This document shows, one piece after another, positions 52,137-60,976 of a stretch of DNA of 64,000 nt. Positions within the stretch are counted from its first letter, which is position 1; each line of letters starts with the position of its first letter. The translations under genes were made by a program, and so were the position numbers. Below the pieces are notes generated by a model. It saw only the letters and a list, made by a program, of their open reading frames with translations, was not told where the DNA came from and ran no database searches. The DNA is taken from positions 1 to 64,000 of the forward strand of contig NZ_VBSE01000035.1 in assembly GCF_005930975.1 (NCBI RefSeq), read 5' to 3'. Source of the stretch: Apilactobacillus kunkeei (lineage in GTDB: Bacteria; Bacillota; Bacilli; Lactobacillales; Lactobacillaceae).

Positions 52137-52817
52137 TTACTTAATTGCTTTTAATTCTTGTTGAGTTAACCACTTGTGGTTTTTAATAATCATGTGTGTC
52201 TTAGTATCCTTAAAAGTCACAACGTAAGCAGGCCCTTTGTGAACCTTAACGATTTTACCTTTAGCTCCCTTCATATCATACATATGATCAGCTAAAACAG
52301 TAACTTTCTTACCAGCCTTTAGTGCACCCTTGGCTTTTAATTCACTAGCTACTACCCACTTATGGTTCTTAACCATCTTGCCACCATTTGTTGGCATGAA
52401 GTCAATTTCGTATAAATCAGTCTTGTAAACTCCGGCAACAGTTGCCTTTGCGTTATACATACCTGACATGTGTTTAGCTTTTAGTGTTACCTTTTGACCA
52501 ACATGAAATTTAGCATGATTGTCTTTTTTCAAACCTTTTGGCAACTTAGAATTCATCTTCATTTTTAAGCCGTCCATCATCATGCCATTCATCATCGAGT
52601 GTTTCATGTTCATCTTCTTTGATGATTTTTTGGTCATCTTCATATTTGATTTCTTAGTCATCTTCTTTGATGATTTCTTGGTAGACTTCTTGTCCATCTT
52701 CATTGATGACATGTTATGCATGTTACTCATGGAATCAGCTCTTGCTACCACCCCGGATAATAATGAAAGTGATAATGCAGCGACTGAAAGTGAAGTAATA
52801 ATGTTTCTTTTCTTCAT
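52137..52817 (-). CDS. Secreted DUF1541 (YdhK-like) protein with Met/Lys-rich linker
   Basis: A 226-residue exported protein. A signal peptide (about 1-28) is followed by about 50 residues of Met/Lys/Ser/His repeats (MKMTKKSSKKMNMKHSMM) and two tandem DUF1541-like units. Each unit has VGQKVTLKAKHM or AGKKVTVLADHM, with a YxxxF strand and KNHKW. The Met/His-rich linker suggests metal (copper) binding, which is inference only. The ATG at 52817 is chosen because AAGGGG is eight bases upstream. It lies close to the converging TauE gene. Confidence 0.85.
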   Translation of the reverse strand: MKKRNIITSLSVAALSLSLLSGVVARADSMSNMHNMSSMKMDKKSTKKSSKKMTKKSNMKMTKKSSKKMNMKHSMMNGMMMDGLKMKMNSKLPKGLKKDNHAKFHVGQKVTLKAKHMSGMYNAKATVAGVYKTDLYEIDFMPTNGGKMVKNHKWVVASELKAKGALKAGKKVTVLADHMYDMKGAKGKIVKVHKGPAYVVTFKDTKTHMIIKNHKWLTQQELKAIK

Positions 52818-53010
52818 TGTTGGCACCCCTTATAAAATATATTTTGTATTAATAAGTCTTACTTGATTTAAAATATATCAAATCAAATTTGTTTTGTCTA
52901 CAAATGTAGCCTAAAACAACTAAAAAGATTATATTTTTATGAAAATATAGAAAAATATCTAATTATAAGTTAAGATGGTCATAATATTTATATGAAAGAG
53001 GGATTCATAA

Positions 53011-54150
53011 ATGAAGTTTAAAAAAAGCATCATCACCGCTTTAGCTGGTGCTGTATTAATTTCAGCACCTACTGTTGCTGCCAATGCCAACTCACTACCA
53101 AGTAAATCTTCCAGTTACTGGAAAAACACCCGTGTCGTTACCACTACTAAAAAGATTGTGGCAACTGAACACAAAATTGTAAAAAAGAACATTGCTAAGA
53201 AAGTTCTAAAAAAAGTTAACATCAAAAAAGGTACTAAGATTTCTGTTAAACACATTAAGGGTAATGTATGGAAGATTTCTGGAATAAAGACACCTAAGAA
53301 CACTATTTTAACAACTAACCAAGCCAAAACTACTTGGATGAAAAAAGTTGCTAAAAGAAATACTACTAAGAAAACAAACAAAGTAACTGTTAACACTAAC
53401 AAAAACGTTTCTTTATACGCAGTTACCAAAAAGACCACCATTTACGGATACAAAGTTAAAAATAATACCATCCAGACTAAGAAAATCACCAAAAAAGGTA
53501 CCATTGCTAAGAATAAAATTATTTTAGTTAGAAAATTAAATGACGGTCAATGGATGTTAATTGGCGGAAGCGTTCCTGAAATCAAGAATGGTATTTGGAT
53601 TACTAAGACCACTAAATCGAACTGGATTAAACGCGTTCCCGTTTACACTACTAGTAAGAAGACTGTTCCTACCAACGACTTAAGCACTAAGGCCGCTACC
53701 GATGCTTACTATGCATTGAACGCACCAATCAGCGCAGGTAAGACTGTTCTTAAATTCGGCGACCCAGTAAAAGCAATGAAGATTGACGATTCAAACGAAT
53801 TGCTAGTAATTGATGGTAAGAGCTACAAGGTTACAATCAACAACAACCAACCTTATGCCATCTCATCCAACACTTTAGTATTAAAACTAGCTAACGGATC
53901 CACTGGATTACAATCACTATACAACCCTGGTGATAGTCGTGTAATTCTTCCAAAAACTTACACCCCTTCTAATGGTGATCAATGGTTCAAATACAACCCA
54001 AATCAAGGTAACTACAAGGTTTACGTATACAATAGTTCATTAGGCGGATGGTTATTCCGCGAAGTGTTCTCTCCAAAACAAACTAATTCAACTAATACTT
54101 CAACCACAAATAATACAAGCAAAACAAACAATACTAGTACCACTAAGTAA
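53011..54150 (+). CDS. Secreted Lys/Thr-rich surface protein, uncharacterised
   Basis: A 379-residue protein with a signal peptide (cleaved near residue 27 in ANA-NS) and a very basic, Thr/Lys/Asn-rich body. It looks like repeated SH3-like or SLAP-like beta modules: W-K-I-S-G near 90 and GQWMLIGG near 180 end successive modules. The C-terminus is a low-complexity Thr/Asn/Ser tail. No LPxTG is present, so it is probably held by charge to the wall. A single gene with a GAGGG ribosome site and its own terminator. Confidence 0.65.
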   Translation: MKFKKSIITALAGAVLISAPTVAANANSLPSKSSSYWKNTRVVTTTKKIVATEHKIVKKNIAKKVLKKVNIKKGTKISVKHIKGNVWKISGIKTPKNTILTTNQAKTTWMKKVAKRNTTKKTNKVTVNTNKNVSLYAVTKKTTIYGYKVKNNTIQTKKITKKGTIAKNKIILVRKLNDGQWMLIGGSVPEIKNGIWITKTTKSNWIKRVPVYTTSKKTVPTNDLSTKAATDAYYALNAPISAGKTVLKFGDPVKAMKIDDSNELLVIDGKSYKVTINNNQPYAISSNTLVLKLANGSTGLQSLYNPGDSRVILPKTYTPSNGDQWFKYNPNQGNYKVYVYNSSLGGWLFREVFSPKQTNSTNTSTTNNTSKTNNTSTTK

Positions 54151-54152
54151 AT

Positions 54153-54186
54153 AAAAAGGACTGACAAATACGTCAGTCCTTTTTAT
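54153..54186. terminator. Bidirectional terminator
   Basis: AAAAAGGACTGAC pairs with GTCAGTCCTTTTT over AAATAC. Confidence 0.93.
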
Positions 54187-54188
54187 TT

Positions 54189-54902
54189 TTATTCAGCTTC
54201 TCCGATGGCACCTGCGATGTCATCATTTGAGAAATCATGTTTCATGAAGTCGTCATTTGATGAAGGGAGTTTTTGAACTAATTCATCAAGTTTTTGGACC
54301 TTAATATCACCGGAAACCATTTCAAAATCTAATAAATGTCCACCTACTGACTTATCATCAGCTAAGAAGTGAAGATGGAATCCACCAACAGCTGGTCCAT
54401 TGAATAGCTGTGGTGAGTAGTATCCAATCACTGTACCTTCAACATCTTCTTTTTCAAATTCATTTTGTTCATGAGCACATTCAACAAGTGTTGGATATGG
54501 TTTTGATTGTTTATGAACTGATCTTGTCTTTACAGACTTAAATGTCCCGTGGGCACGAACTGAGTAGAAAACATTATTCCAATCTAGTTCAGAGGAAACT
54601 TTTTCTTCTAAGTCTTCCATTTTTACTAATGCATGAACATTGGCTAAATGTTCAAAACTAGCAAAATGAACATCAGCAAACGGAACAGTGAAATCACCAT
54701 CTAGTTCATTGACGTTTCCTTGACCATCGATTTGATATGCCACACCGTCTAAGATAACAAGTTCACCATCTAGACCGTCACCAGTTCCAATACCAGTGTC
54801 ACCGTGTTTTAATAATTCTTTTAATGGTAATGTTCCTTCAAATAATCCAGGAACTAACATTGCTAACGTACCATATTGGTATAAAGTATTAGCGTTATTC
54901 AT
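54189..54902 (-). CDS. budA: Alpha-acetolactate decarboxylase
   Basis: A 237-residue cytosolic zinc enzyme converting acetolactate to acetoin, diverting pyruvate carbon and consuming acid. YQYGTLAMLVPGLFEGTLP opens the family, TGIGTGDGLDGELVILDG follows, and GFHLHFLADDKSVGGH provides the His zinc ligands. GGAG precedes the ATG. No acetolactate synthase gene is adjacent. Confidence 0.95.
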   Translation of the reverse strand: MNNANTLYQYGTLAMLVPGLFEGTLPLKELLKHGDTGIGTGDGLDGELVILDGVAYQIDGQGNVNELDGDFTVPFADVHFASFEHLANVHALVKMEDLEEKVSSELDWNNVFYSVRAHGTFKSVKTRSVHKQSKPYPTLVECAHEQNEFEKEDVEGTVIGYYSPQLFNGPAVGGFHLHFLADDKSVGGHLLDFEMVSGDIKVQKLDELVQKLPSSNDDFMKHDFSNDDIAGAIGEAE

Positions 54903-55804
54903 TACTTTTCATCTCCTAATTAATTTATTCAAGTCTATCACAATGAAATAATTATGGGTAAAAAAATAACCGATACCTATGAAAGTATCGGTTATTGATG
55001 TAAAAATTAAAATTACCCAGTGCCTTGAATAATTTTAATTTACGATCAGTTTATTTACAGAATATCGAATCACGTAAGAACTGGTTTGCTCTTTGTTTAC
55101 TAATTATATTCAGGGAAGAATTCATAATCGTTTTTTGGAGTGAGCATACCATGAAAGTGCATAATAATATTTATATGAACACATGCAAACGTAATAAATG
55201 TTTTAACTTTATTTATCTACTTATGGACGAGAGAATTAATTTACAAACTCGGGGAAATTCATAAATTAACGGATTTCATCTTTTAATTACCAGCGCGACT
55301 TGATAATTAATAGACTTAGAGATAGTTTTATAAGAAAGTGTATGAATAAAGTTCTCAAAGAAAGTTAGACTAAGGTTACACGATTTCATGGTATTAATTT
55401 GTTGTGGCTCTTAGTGAATCGATGCACCACCAAAATTTATTATTATTGGTGTTATGTTATGCTACAATTCCACGATTTTTAAGCAATTCTGAAGGTGCAT
55501 AAATCACTTGATAGACAAATCAGGGGCATGCAAATCAAGCAATCATATTCTAATAAATAAACATCTAGAGTTTAATCACAAGGATTAGACAAAGAGAAAG
55601 TTAACAAATCAAACGTTGATAGTAACGATTGACCTATCAACCAACTCTTCGATGACAATCATATAATTTTGACAAAACACTGTCAAAACAACGATTAATA
55701 GACTTTTATTAAATTAATTTTTGCAAAACCCGCTGTAAATTAGGGCTTTATTTTTTTAATTTGACATATAGTTCATTTGGCGTGTTTAAAACTTAAGCAA
55801 AAAT
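54903..55804. other. Gene-poor 0.9-kb region between budA and glpF
   Basis: No convincing gene is found. It contains several short hairpins: CACCAA/TTGGTG (about 55422-55455), GTTGATAG/CTATCAAC (55615-55641) and a palindromic TTTTGACA/TGTCAAAA (55667-55688). A perfect 12-bp hairpin with a T-run for the minus strand lies at 54966-54997. An open reading stretch at 55025-55264 lacks a ribosome site. It could be a decayed gene or hold a small RNA; nothing was recognised. Confidence 0.4.
54960..54997 (-). terminator. Orphan minus-strand terminator
   Basis: AATAACCGATAC (54966-54977) pairs perfectly with GTATCGGTTATT (54986-54997). A run of T follows on the minus strand. No minus-strand gene lies directly upstream of it. 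Confidence 0.75.
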
Positions 55805-55845
55805 AAAAAAGAGAAGAAAATCTTAACATTTTCTTCTCTTTTATT
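55805..55845 (-). terminator. Terminator of glpF
   Basis: AGAGAAGAAAAT pairs with ATTTTCTTCTCT around a 6-base loop, flanked by A and T runs. Confidence 0.9.
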
Positions 55846-55852
55846 TTACTAA

Positions 55853-56575
55853 TTAAAATACGGACTTATATAAGACTGCCGCTAGAGTAGCACCAATAAT
55901 TGGAGCTACGATTGGCACCCAACTGTACTTCCAATGTGACCCGCCCTTGTTCTTAAACGGACAAAATGCATGTACAATTCTTGGCATAATATCTCTGGCA
56001 GGATTCAAAGCTGGTCCCGTTGGTCCACCAAATGAGATAACCAAACACATAACTAAAAATCCAAGTGCGATAAAGTCAGCACGTGGATCTAGTTTATCAG
56101 CAGTCATGGCTAACGCTCCTAATACCAATAAGAAGGTTCCAATTAATTCGTTGATAAATCCATTAAAATAACTATGTGCTGCGTCAATAGTTGCGAATGT
56201 TCCAAGAACGCATTCGCAATTAGTTGTCTTATCATAGTAAGGTTTGTACGTAAGTACTACCGCAATTTGACCAACTGTTGCTCCCAATAATTGAGCGACT
56301 ATGTATGGTAATACTTCATGCCATGGAAACTGGTTTGTAAAAGCTAAGGCAAGAGTCATAGCAGGATTAATTTGTGCACCTGATATCGTTGCGAACATCA
56401 TCGCAGGAATCATAACTCCAATTCCATATCCAAATCCAATTAATACCCATCCACCATGGAACCCTTTAGTTCCCTTCAATTCTACGTTAGCAACAGAACC
56501 GTTACCTAACGCCACCATGATGGCTGTTCCAATAAACTCAGCGATGCATCTAGTTAATAACGTGTAATGATCCAA
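55853..56575 (-). CDS. glpF: Glycerol uptake facilitator (aquaglyceroporin, MIP family)
   Basis: A 240-residue six-helix channel that lets glycerol and small neutral solutes cross the membrane. It has both NPA-type boxes: NPAMT at 70-74 and NPARD later. The Asp after the second box is typical of glycerol-transporting members. It starts at TTG with AAAGGAG eight bases upstream. A TetR-type gene is divergent upstream, but no glycerol kinase is near. Confidence 0.92.
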   Translation of the reverse strand: MDHYTLLTRCIAEFIGTAIMVALGNGSVANVELKGTKGFHGGWVLIGFGYGIGVMIPAMMFATISGAQINPAMTLALAFTNQFPWHEVLPYIVAQLLGATVGQIAVVLTYKPYYDKTTNCECVLGTFATIDAAHSYFNGFINELIGTFLLVLGALAMTADKLDPRADFIALGFLVMCLVISFGGPTGPALNPARDIMPRIVHAFCPFKNKGGSHWKYSWVPIVAPIIGATLAAVLYKSVF

Positions 56576-57230
56576 AATTTTATTCTCCTTTATATAAACT
56601 ACACAGTATTTACTCCATCATCTTTATCTTGCTCAAGTTTTTCCATCCGTCTAATAAACGACAACGCTTCTACAAACCAATTTAAAAGAAAAAAGCTATA
56701 AAATCTGAATCGACTTTATAACTCTCGCCATAATTCCTTTTTCAAATTTATATGTAGTAATTTGTTGATAATATGTTAAACCATAACAGTATATCGATAA
56801 TCTTGTTAGAATGAATTATTAGACAAGTTGTATAACTTTTTTATTATTGTTATTTTATTAAGAATCTAAATAAATAAGGCAACTTCTTATCAATAATTCA
56901 ACTAAAATTATTATAGGACCCTTATTATAGTTTTTCAATAACTAATAAAGAATATTTAACGGTTTTTTATAAACATTTAACCACTGCCCATTTTTCAAAA
57001 CTTTCAAGTTAAATTCATCTTATAAAATACACCATTTTTATAAATAAAATTTATATCAGTTATAATTAAAATGTATTTTAAACTTTTTTGTATAAACTTA
57101 ATTAAATTTGCAAAAACTTAAGTATTTATCTCTCTAGATAAGATTATAATTATAAATATGGCAAAGTTTTAATGTGATTCGCATTACTCAGCCCTGAATA
57201 GTAAAAATTTATAAGGGGGATTTAATCAGA
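56576..57230. promoter_or_regulatory. Divergent 650-bp region between glpF and tetR
   Basis: This AT-rich stretch has no convincing gene. A TATAAT occurs about 95 bp before the TetR start, next to TTATCT-CTCT-AGATAA (57126-57141), a palindrome that may be the regulator's site. A minus-strand stretch of about 39 codons ending at 56601 near glpF has no start signal. Confidence 0.35.
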
Positions 57231-57800
57231 ATGTTTATCAAAAGCAAATCCAAAAAAAGAATCGTAATGTCTTTTCTAAATTTATCAGCTCACCAAGACA
57301 TTAACACAATTAGTACAAACGACATCATCGAGAATGCAAATATTTCTCGTGGTACTTTTTACAATCACTTCAAGAATAAAATCGACATCGTTAATTTCAT
57401 CGAAACTAGCATTAGTCATTCGTTAGATGAACAATTTCTTAACGTTGATAAAAATTATGATAACTTTTTCTACATTTTAAGCGAAAAGGTATTCCCCATT
57501 GTCTATGACGACCGTGAATACATCAAGGTTCTATACGAATTCTATGAACCTCAATTATTTTCGTTTTTAAGTAGCCACTATTCTAAATTCTTAGTTCCTT
57601 ATTTCGAGAACTATGATGAAAAGAAATACGGCATTCCTAAGTACTATGTGTTAACTTTCTTCTTCAGAGTCATTTTAGACGCAATTATGTCATGGATTTC
57701 ACAACCGATTCCATTGTCAGTTGAAGAATTCAAGAAGGTGTTCTACCGCTTAATCAACACTTCAATGACTGAAATTTGTGGAATTGTTATTAGAAGATAA
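57231..57800 (+). CDS. TetR family regulator
   Basis: A 189-residue regulator with helix-turn-helix IIENANISRGTFYNHFKNKI (about 30-50) and an aromatic-rich C-terminal domain. The N-terminus MFIKSKSKKRIVMSFL matches short-start TetR proteins. AGGGGGG precedes the ATG. It is divergent from glpF at 650 bp and may regulate itself; target not identified. Confidence 0.85.
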   Translation: MFIKSKSKKRIVMSFLNLSAHQDINTISTNDIIENANISRGTFYNHFKNKIDIVNFIETSISHSLDEQFLNVDKNYDNFFYILSEKVFPIVYDDREYIKVLYEFYEPQLFSFLSSHYSKFLVPYFENYDEKKYGIPKYYVLTFFFRVILDAIMSWISQPIPLSVEEFKKVFYRLINTSMTEICGIVIRR

Positions 57801-57833
57801 AAAAAAGAAGCCTAGAAGGCTTCTTTTTTTATT
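57799..57833. terminator. Bidirectional terminator
   Basis: AAAAAAGAAGCCT pairs with AGGCTTCTTTTTT. Confidence 0.92.
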
Positions 57834-58345
57834 TATTTTACGAACTTGACGATTTCAGAATTGAATGAATCTAAATCATCAGGAGTTCTGCTTGTAACTA
57901 GTTTGTGTTTTTCATCTACTACAACGGGTTCATCATGAACTTCTGCACCGGCATAGAATAGGTCATATCTAATTGTTGTGTATGCAGTCAATTTTAATTC
58001 ACTTGCCAACCCTGTTTGAATAAAGAATTGTGGACCGTGACAGATTGCAAATACTGGTTTATTAGATAACAAGAAACGTTTAACAAAATCATTAAAACGA
58101 TCATCTGCTCTTAATGCATCTGGAGACCCACCTCCAGGTAATAGCAATGCGTCATAATCGTCGAAATTAGCATCGTCGATACCTAAATCAACCTTTTGCT
58201 TATCACCATGTTCACCGGTAATTGTGTTACCGGCCATATCTTCGATAATTTCTACTTGATGACCTGCATCTTCTAATGCCTTCATAGGTGAAGTTAATTC
58301 AGAATCTTCGTATCCGCTGGTAACAATTGCAGCTATCTTACTCAT
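57833..58345 (-). CDS. DJ-1/PfpI family protein
   Basis: A 170-residue protein of the class I glutamine amidotransferase-like superfamily (PfpI/YraA group). Nucleophile elbow AICHGPQF places Cys102 and His103; Glu13 (GYEDSEL) is the third conserved residue. LLLPGGGSPDALR is the family signature before the elbow. Members act as deglycases, proteases or stress factors; function here is not decided. A strong AAGGAGG precedes the ATG. Confidence 0.93.
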   Translation of the reverse strand: MSKIAAIVTSGYEDSELTSPMKALEDAGHQVEIIEDMAGNTITGEHGDKQKVDLGIDDANFDDYDALLLPGGGSPDALRADDRFNDFVKRFLLSNKPVFAICHGPQFFIQTGLASELKLTAYTTIRYDLFYAGAEVHDEPVVVDEKHKLVTSRTPDDLDSFNSEIVKFVK

Positions 58346-58512
58346 AGATACAACCTCCTTTTTTATTTTTCACCATCAATGATATTAGGTGAAAACTTCG
58401 ATTACAAGTTTTTTGGTTTATAAATTACAATTATAAATAAATAATTTAAATCATTGATATTCCACCCTTAATTTGATTAAAATAGTAATAGAACTTATTG
58501 AGGAGATATAAT

Positions 58513-59115
58513 ATGAATAAAACTTTTAAGATTTTTATTGCGCTTTTTACGTGCCTACTAGTATTAAGTGCTTGTGGTAAAAAGAAATCTGAAAATACCA
58601 ACCAGACAATTTCAGGTCCAAAACCTTCTCTATCAGACGCTTTAAATACTTCAGGTATATCATTAGAAAAGTACCAACAAATAAAGTACACTGATCAACA
58701 ATTAAACGGAGGATCAAGTTACAAGAAAGTCGTCAGTTTATTAGGAAATCCTTCTAAAACTACTGATACTACCCTTACTAACAACGCTAAAGCAAAACAA
58801 TATACTTGGCAAATGGGTGGTAACGCGCAACTACAATACATCTTTGTAATTGTTTACAAAGACAAGGTTTTAAGCAAGGGTTACCAACAAAACACTGCTG
58901 CTAAAATTATAAAGAAGGAAAAAATTGAAAAAATAGCTAAGAATACATCATTCTCAGATGTTCAATCTACTTTAGGCTCACCACTTTCACAGCAAGAAGC
59001 TGATGGAATGTCATTCATGACCTACCAATATGACAATTCACATGCCTACAACCTAACTTTTAAAGACAAAAAACTTAGCGATAAGCAATCAGTTAGTTTA
59101 AATACTAATAACTAA
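58513..59115 (+). CDS. DUF3862-like lipoprotein
   Basis: A 200-residue lipoprotein anchored at the Cys of LSACGKK (about 21). It has two copies of a BLIP-like motif: SSYKKVVSLLGNPSKT and TSFSDVQSTLGSPLSQ, each followed by a W/Y-rich strand. This pairing fits DUF3862/SmpA-OmlA-like small domains. The ATG at 58513 is chosen because GAGGAG is upstream; a TTG 15 bases earlier overlaps it. Function unknown. Confidence 0.82.
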   Translation: MNKTFKIFIALFTCLLVLSACGKKKSENTNQTISGPKPSLSDALNTSGISLEKYQQIKYTDQQLNGGSSYKKVVSLLGNPSKTTDTTLTNNAKAKQYTWQMGGNAQLQYIFVIVYKDKVLSKGYQQNTAAKIIKKEKIEKIAKNTSFSDVQSTLGSPLSQQEADGMSFMTYQYDNSHAYNLTFKDKKLSDKQSVSLNTNN

Positions 59116-59147
59116 AAAAAGAACCGATAATATATCGGTTCTTTTTT
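59114..59147. terminator. Bidirectional terminator
   Basis: AAAAAAGAACCGATA pairs with TATCGGTTCTTTTTT over ATA. Confidence 0.93.
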
Positions 59148-59427
59148 ACATGATATCAATGTACCCTTCATCCCTTAATGAATCTAATGTTTCCAATAAG
59201 TCGTCGGTACTCATATTATCTAATTTTTCCAAAAAATCCTTTTCGTAGGTATCGATTAAATCATCAAAATAGGACTTAATTGTTTTTGGTTCTAATTGAC
59301 GATACATTCTCATCTTATCTTCTGGTTTACGAAGGTCGAATTGATAGTATTGTTGAAATTTTTGAACGTACCATGCTCCCTTAATTTTCGCACGATATGT
59401 CATAATTCTTTCGTCAGTCCAATACAT
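59146..59427 (-). CDS. Small acidic hypothetical protein
   Basis: A 93-residue, highly charged soluble protein, rich in Asp/Glu/Lys/Tyr, with two likely helices in the C-terminal half (SYFDDLIDTYEKDFLEKLDNM). GAGG precedes the ATG. No family was recognised; it is convergent with the DUF3862-like gene. Confidence 0.6.
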   Translation of the reverse strand: MYWTDERIMTYRAKIKGAWYVQKFQQYYQFDLRKPEDKMRMYRQLEPKTIKSYFDDLIDTYEKDFLEKLDNMSTDDLLETLDSLRDEGYIDIM

Positions 59428-59502
59428 ATAATCACCTCATTTATTCGCTACAATAAGACAATTATATAATAAATTAAAATTAGATGACAAAAATTTATCA
59501 AT

Positions 59503-59535
59503 AAAAAAAGATATCCAAACGGATACCTTTTTTAT
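59503..59535 (-). terminator. Terminator of the OYE gene
   Basis: AGATATCC and GGATACCT pair (with a G-U) over AAAC, flanked by A7 and T6. Confidence 0.85.
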
Positions 59536-59538
59536 TTT

Positions 59539-60573
59539 CTACTTTTGGCCACGTTCGTAGGATGCATCGAATACCTTAAAATTATGATCATGAAGTTCTT
59601 TAGCAGCATCTGCCAACCAGTTAGTGTTACGTAGCAGAGCTCTTCCTTCCATAATTAAGTCGGCTTGGTCATTTTGTAAAATATATTCAGCTAAACCAGG
59701 GTTATCTAGTAATCCAACTGTTGAGACATCAATATTTACCGCCTTTTTAAGTTCAGTGGCAAATGGGGTTTGATATCCATCATGAACAGGGAAATTTGGT
59801 GCCTTTGGCAATAATCCACCAGTGGAAACATCGATTAATTGAATACCAGCTTCTTCCAAACACTTACCTATTTGTTGCCAGTCTTCCATAGAGTTTTGTA
59901 ATCCACTTTCATCATAATCAGTTAGAGACAATCTAATCCAGATAGGTCCAGCAAAATTGTGTTTAACTTCATCGATTACCTCAGAAACAATGCGGTATCG
60001 ATTTTCTAGACTACCGCCATATTCATCAAAACGTTTGTTGGAAACTGCTGATAAAAATTGGTTCAATAAATATCCATGAGCACCATGAATTTCAATCATA
60101 TCAACCCCAGCATCACTAGCACGTTTGGCAGCTTGACCAAATTCAGCAACAATATTTTTGATATCTTCCTTACTTAGTTCAACTGGAGTATTACTGTCAT
60201 CGCTAAATGCAATGGGACTTGGTGCCACTGGAGCATCTTCATCTTCAGCCTTTCTTCCAGCATGATTCAATTGAACTCCTACCTTTGATCCTAGGTAGTG
60301 AATGGAGTCGACCAATCGACTAAATTCACTAACTTGTTCATCATCCCATAATCCTAAGTCGTTTTTGCTAATACGACCTCTTGGATCAACGGCTGTTGAT
60401 TCTGTAATAATCAATCCAACACCACTAATTGCGCGCATCCCATAGTGAGCAAAATGAAATGGAGTTGCAATTCCATTTTCACGAATCACTTCATAGGTAC
60501 ACATTGGAGACATAACAACTCGATTTTTAAGAGATAGTCCACCGACATCTGCTGGTGATAGTAATTTTGTCAT
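59539..60573 (-). CDS. Old yellow enzyme family NAD(P)H-dependent oxidoreductase (NamA/YqjM-like)
   Basis: A flavin enzyme of about 344 residues that reduces activated alkenes and related electrophiles with NADPH. SLKNRVVMSPMCTY opens the barrel, with Cys in the YqjM-type position. HFAHYGMRA, QLNHAGRKA, HGAHGYLLNQFLS (His pair) and the C-terminal GRALLRNTNW phosphate-binding loop are present. The ATG at 60573 is chosen for AAGGA eight bases upstream. It is likely a detoxification enzyme. Confidence 0.95.
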   Translation of the reverse strand: MTKLLSPADVGGLSLKNRVVMSPMCTYEVIRENGIATPFHFAHYGMRAISGVGLIITESTAVDPRGRISKNDLGLWDDEQVSEFSRLVDSIHYLGSKVGVQLNHAGRKAEDEDAPVAPSPIAFSDDSNTPVELSKEDIKNIVAEFGQAAKRASDAGVDMIEIHGAHGYLLNQFLSAVSNKRFDEYGGSLENRYRIVSEVIDEVKHNFAGPIWIRLSLTDYDESGLQNSMEDWQQIGKCLEEAGIQLIDVSTGGLLPKAPNFPVHDGYQTPFATELKKAVNIDVSTVGLLDNPGLAEYILQNDQADLIMEGRALLRNTNWLADAAKELHDHNFKVFDASYERGQK

Positions 60574-60639
60574 ATCCATCTTCCTTTCGCTTACTTAATG
60601 TAAGCTATTATACGCGCCTAATCATCAAAACAAAAGAAA

Positions 60640-60661
60640 AGACATCCCTCTTGGATGCCTA
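60640..60661 (-). terminator. Weak terminator after the 84-residue gene
   Basis: AGACATCC and GGATGCCT pair with wobble over CTCTT. An A-rich stretch on the left gives T on the minus strand. Confidence 0.55.
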
Positions 60662-60913
60662 CTTAGTTAATGCTTTCATCGCGTTATTGAAACAATCTAG
60701 TGAACAATTAATTTCACCCTTAATAATTCTAAACTTACGATCAACATATTCTTGTGTAATTTCGCTCTCATTAGTTTCGTTCAAATATTGAACCAAATTA
60801 TCAATATCTCTAATAACATTACTGTCTCTATTAGTACCGTCTAGTGCATTAATAATGTGAGAACGCGTTCTTTTTAATGTTAGTAAATTGGCATCAATTT
60901 CTTCTCTTGTCAT
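60659..60913 (-). CDS. Small helical hypothetical protein
   Basis: An 84-residue, all-alpha soluble protein with one Cys (GEINCSLDCF has two), rich in Asp/Asn. Its size and helix pattern recall small repressors or stress proteins, but no specific family signature was seen. The ATG at 60913 is chosen because GGAGG is upstream. It shares strand and direction with the neighbouring OYE and MFS genes. Confidence 0.55.
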   Translation of the reverse strand: MTREEIDANLLTLKRTRSHIINALDGTNRDSNVIRDIDNLVQYLNETNESEITQEYVDRKFRIIKGEINCSLDCFNNAMKALTK

Positions 60914-60976
60914 CACAATCCACCTCCATAGTATTATCTTATTAATTATAATGATGTCTCATCAATTAACAATTAT

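Noticed and set aside
55025-55264. 79-codon open stretch on the plus strand in the gene-poor region
   Set aside because: It begins at a TTG with no ribosome site, has no recognisable domain, and lies in AT-rich sequence where such stretches arise by chance.
56601-56720. Minus-strand 39-codon reading just upstream of glpF
   Set aside because: Stop-bounded, with no start codon plus ribosome site at its beginning, and its only late ATG has no ribosome site; most likely non-coding leader.
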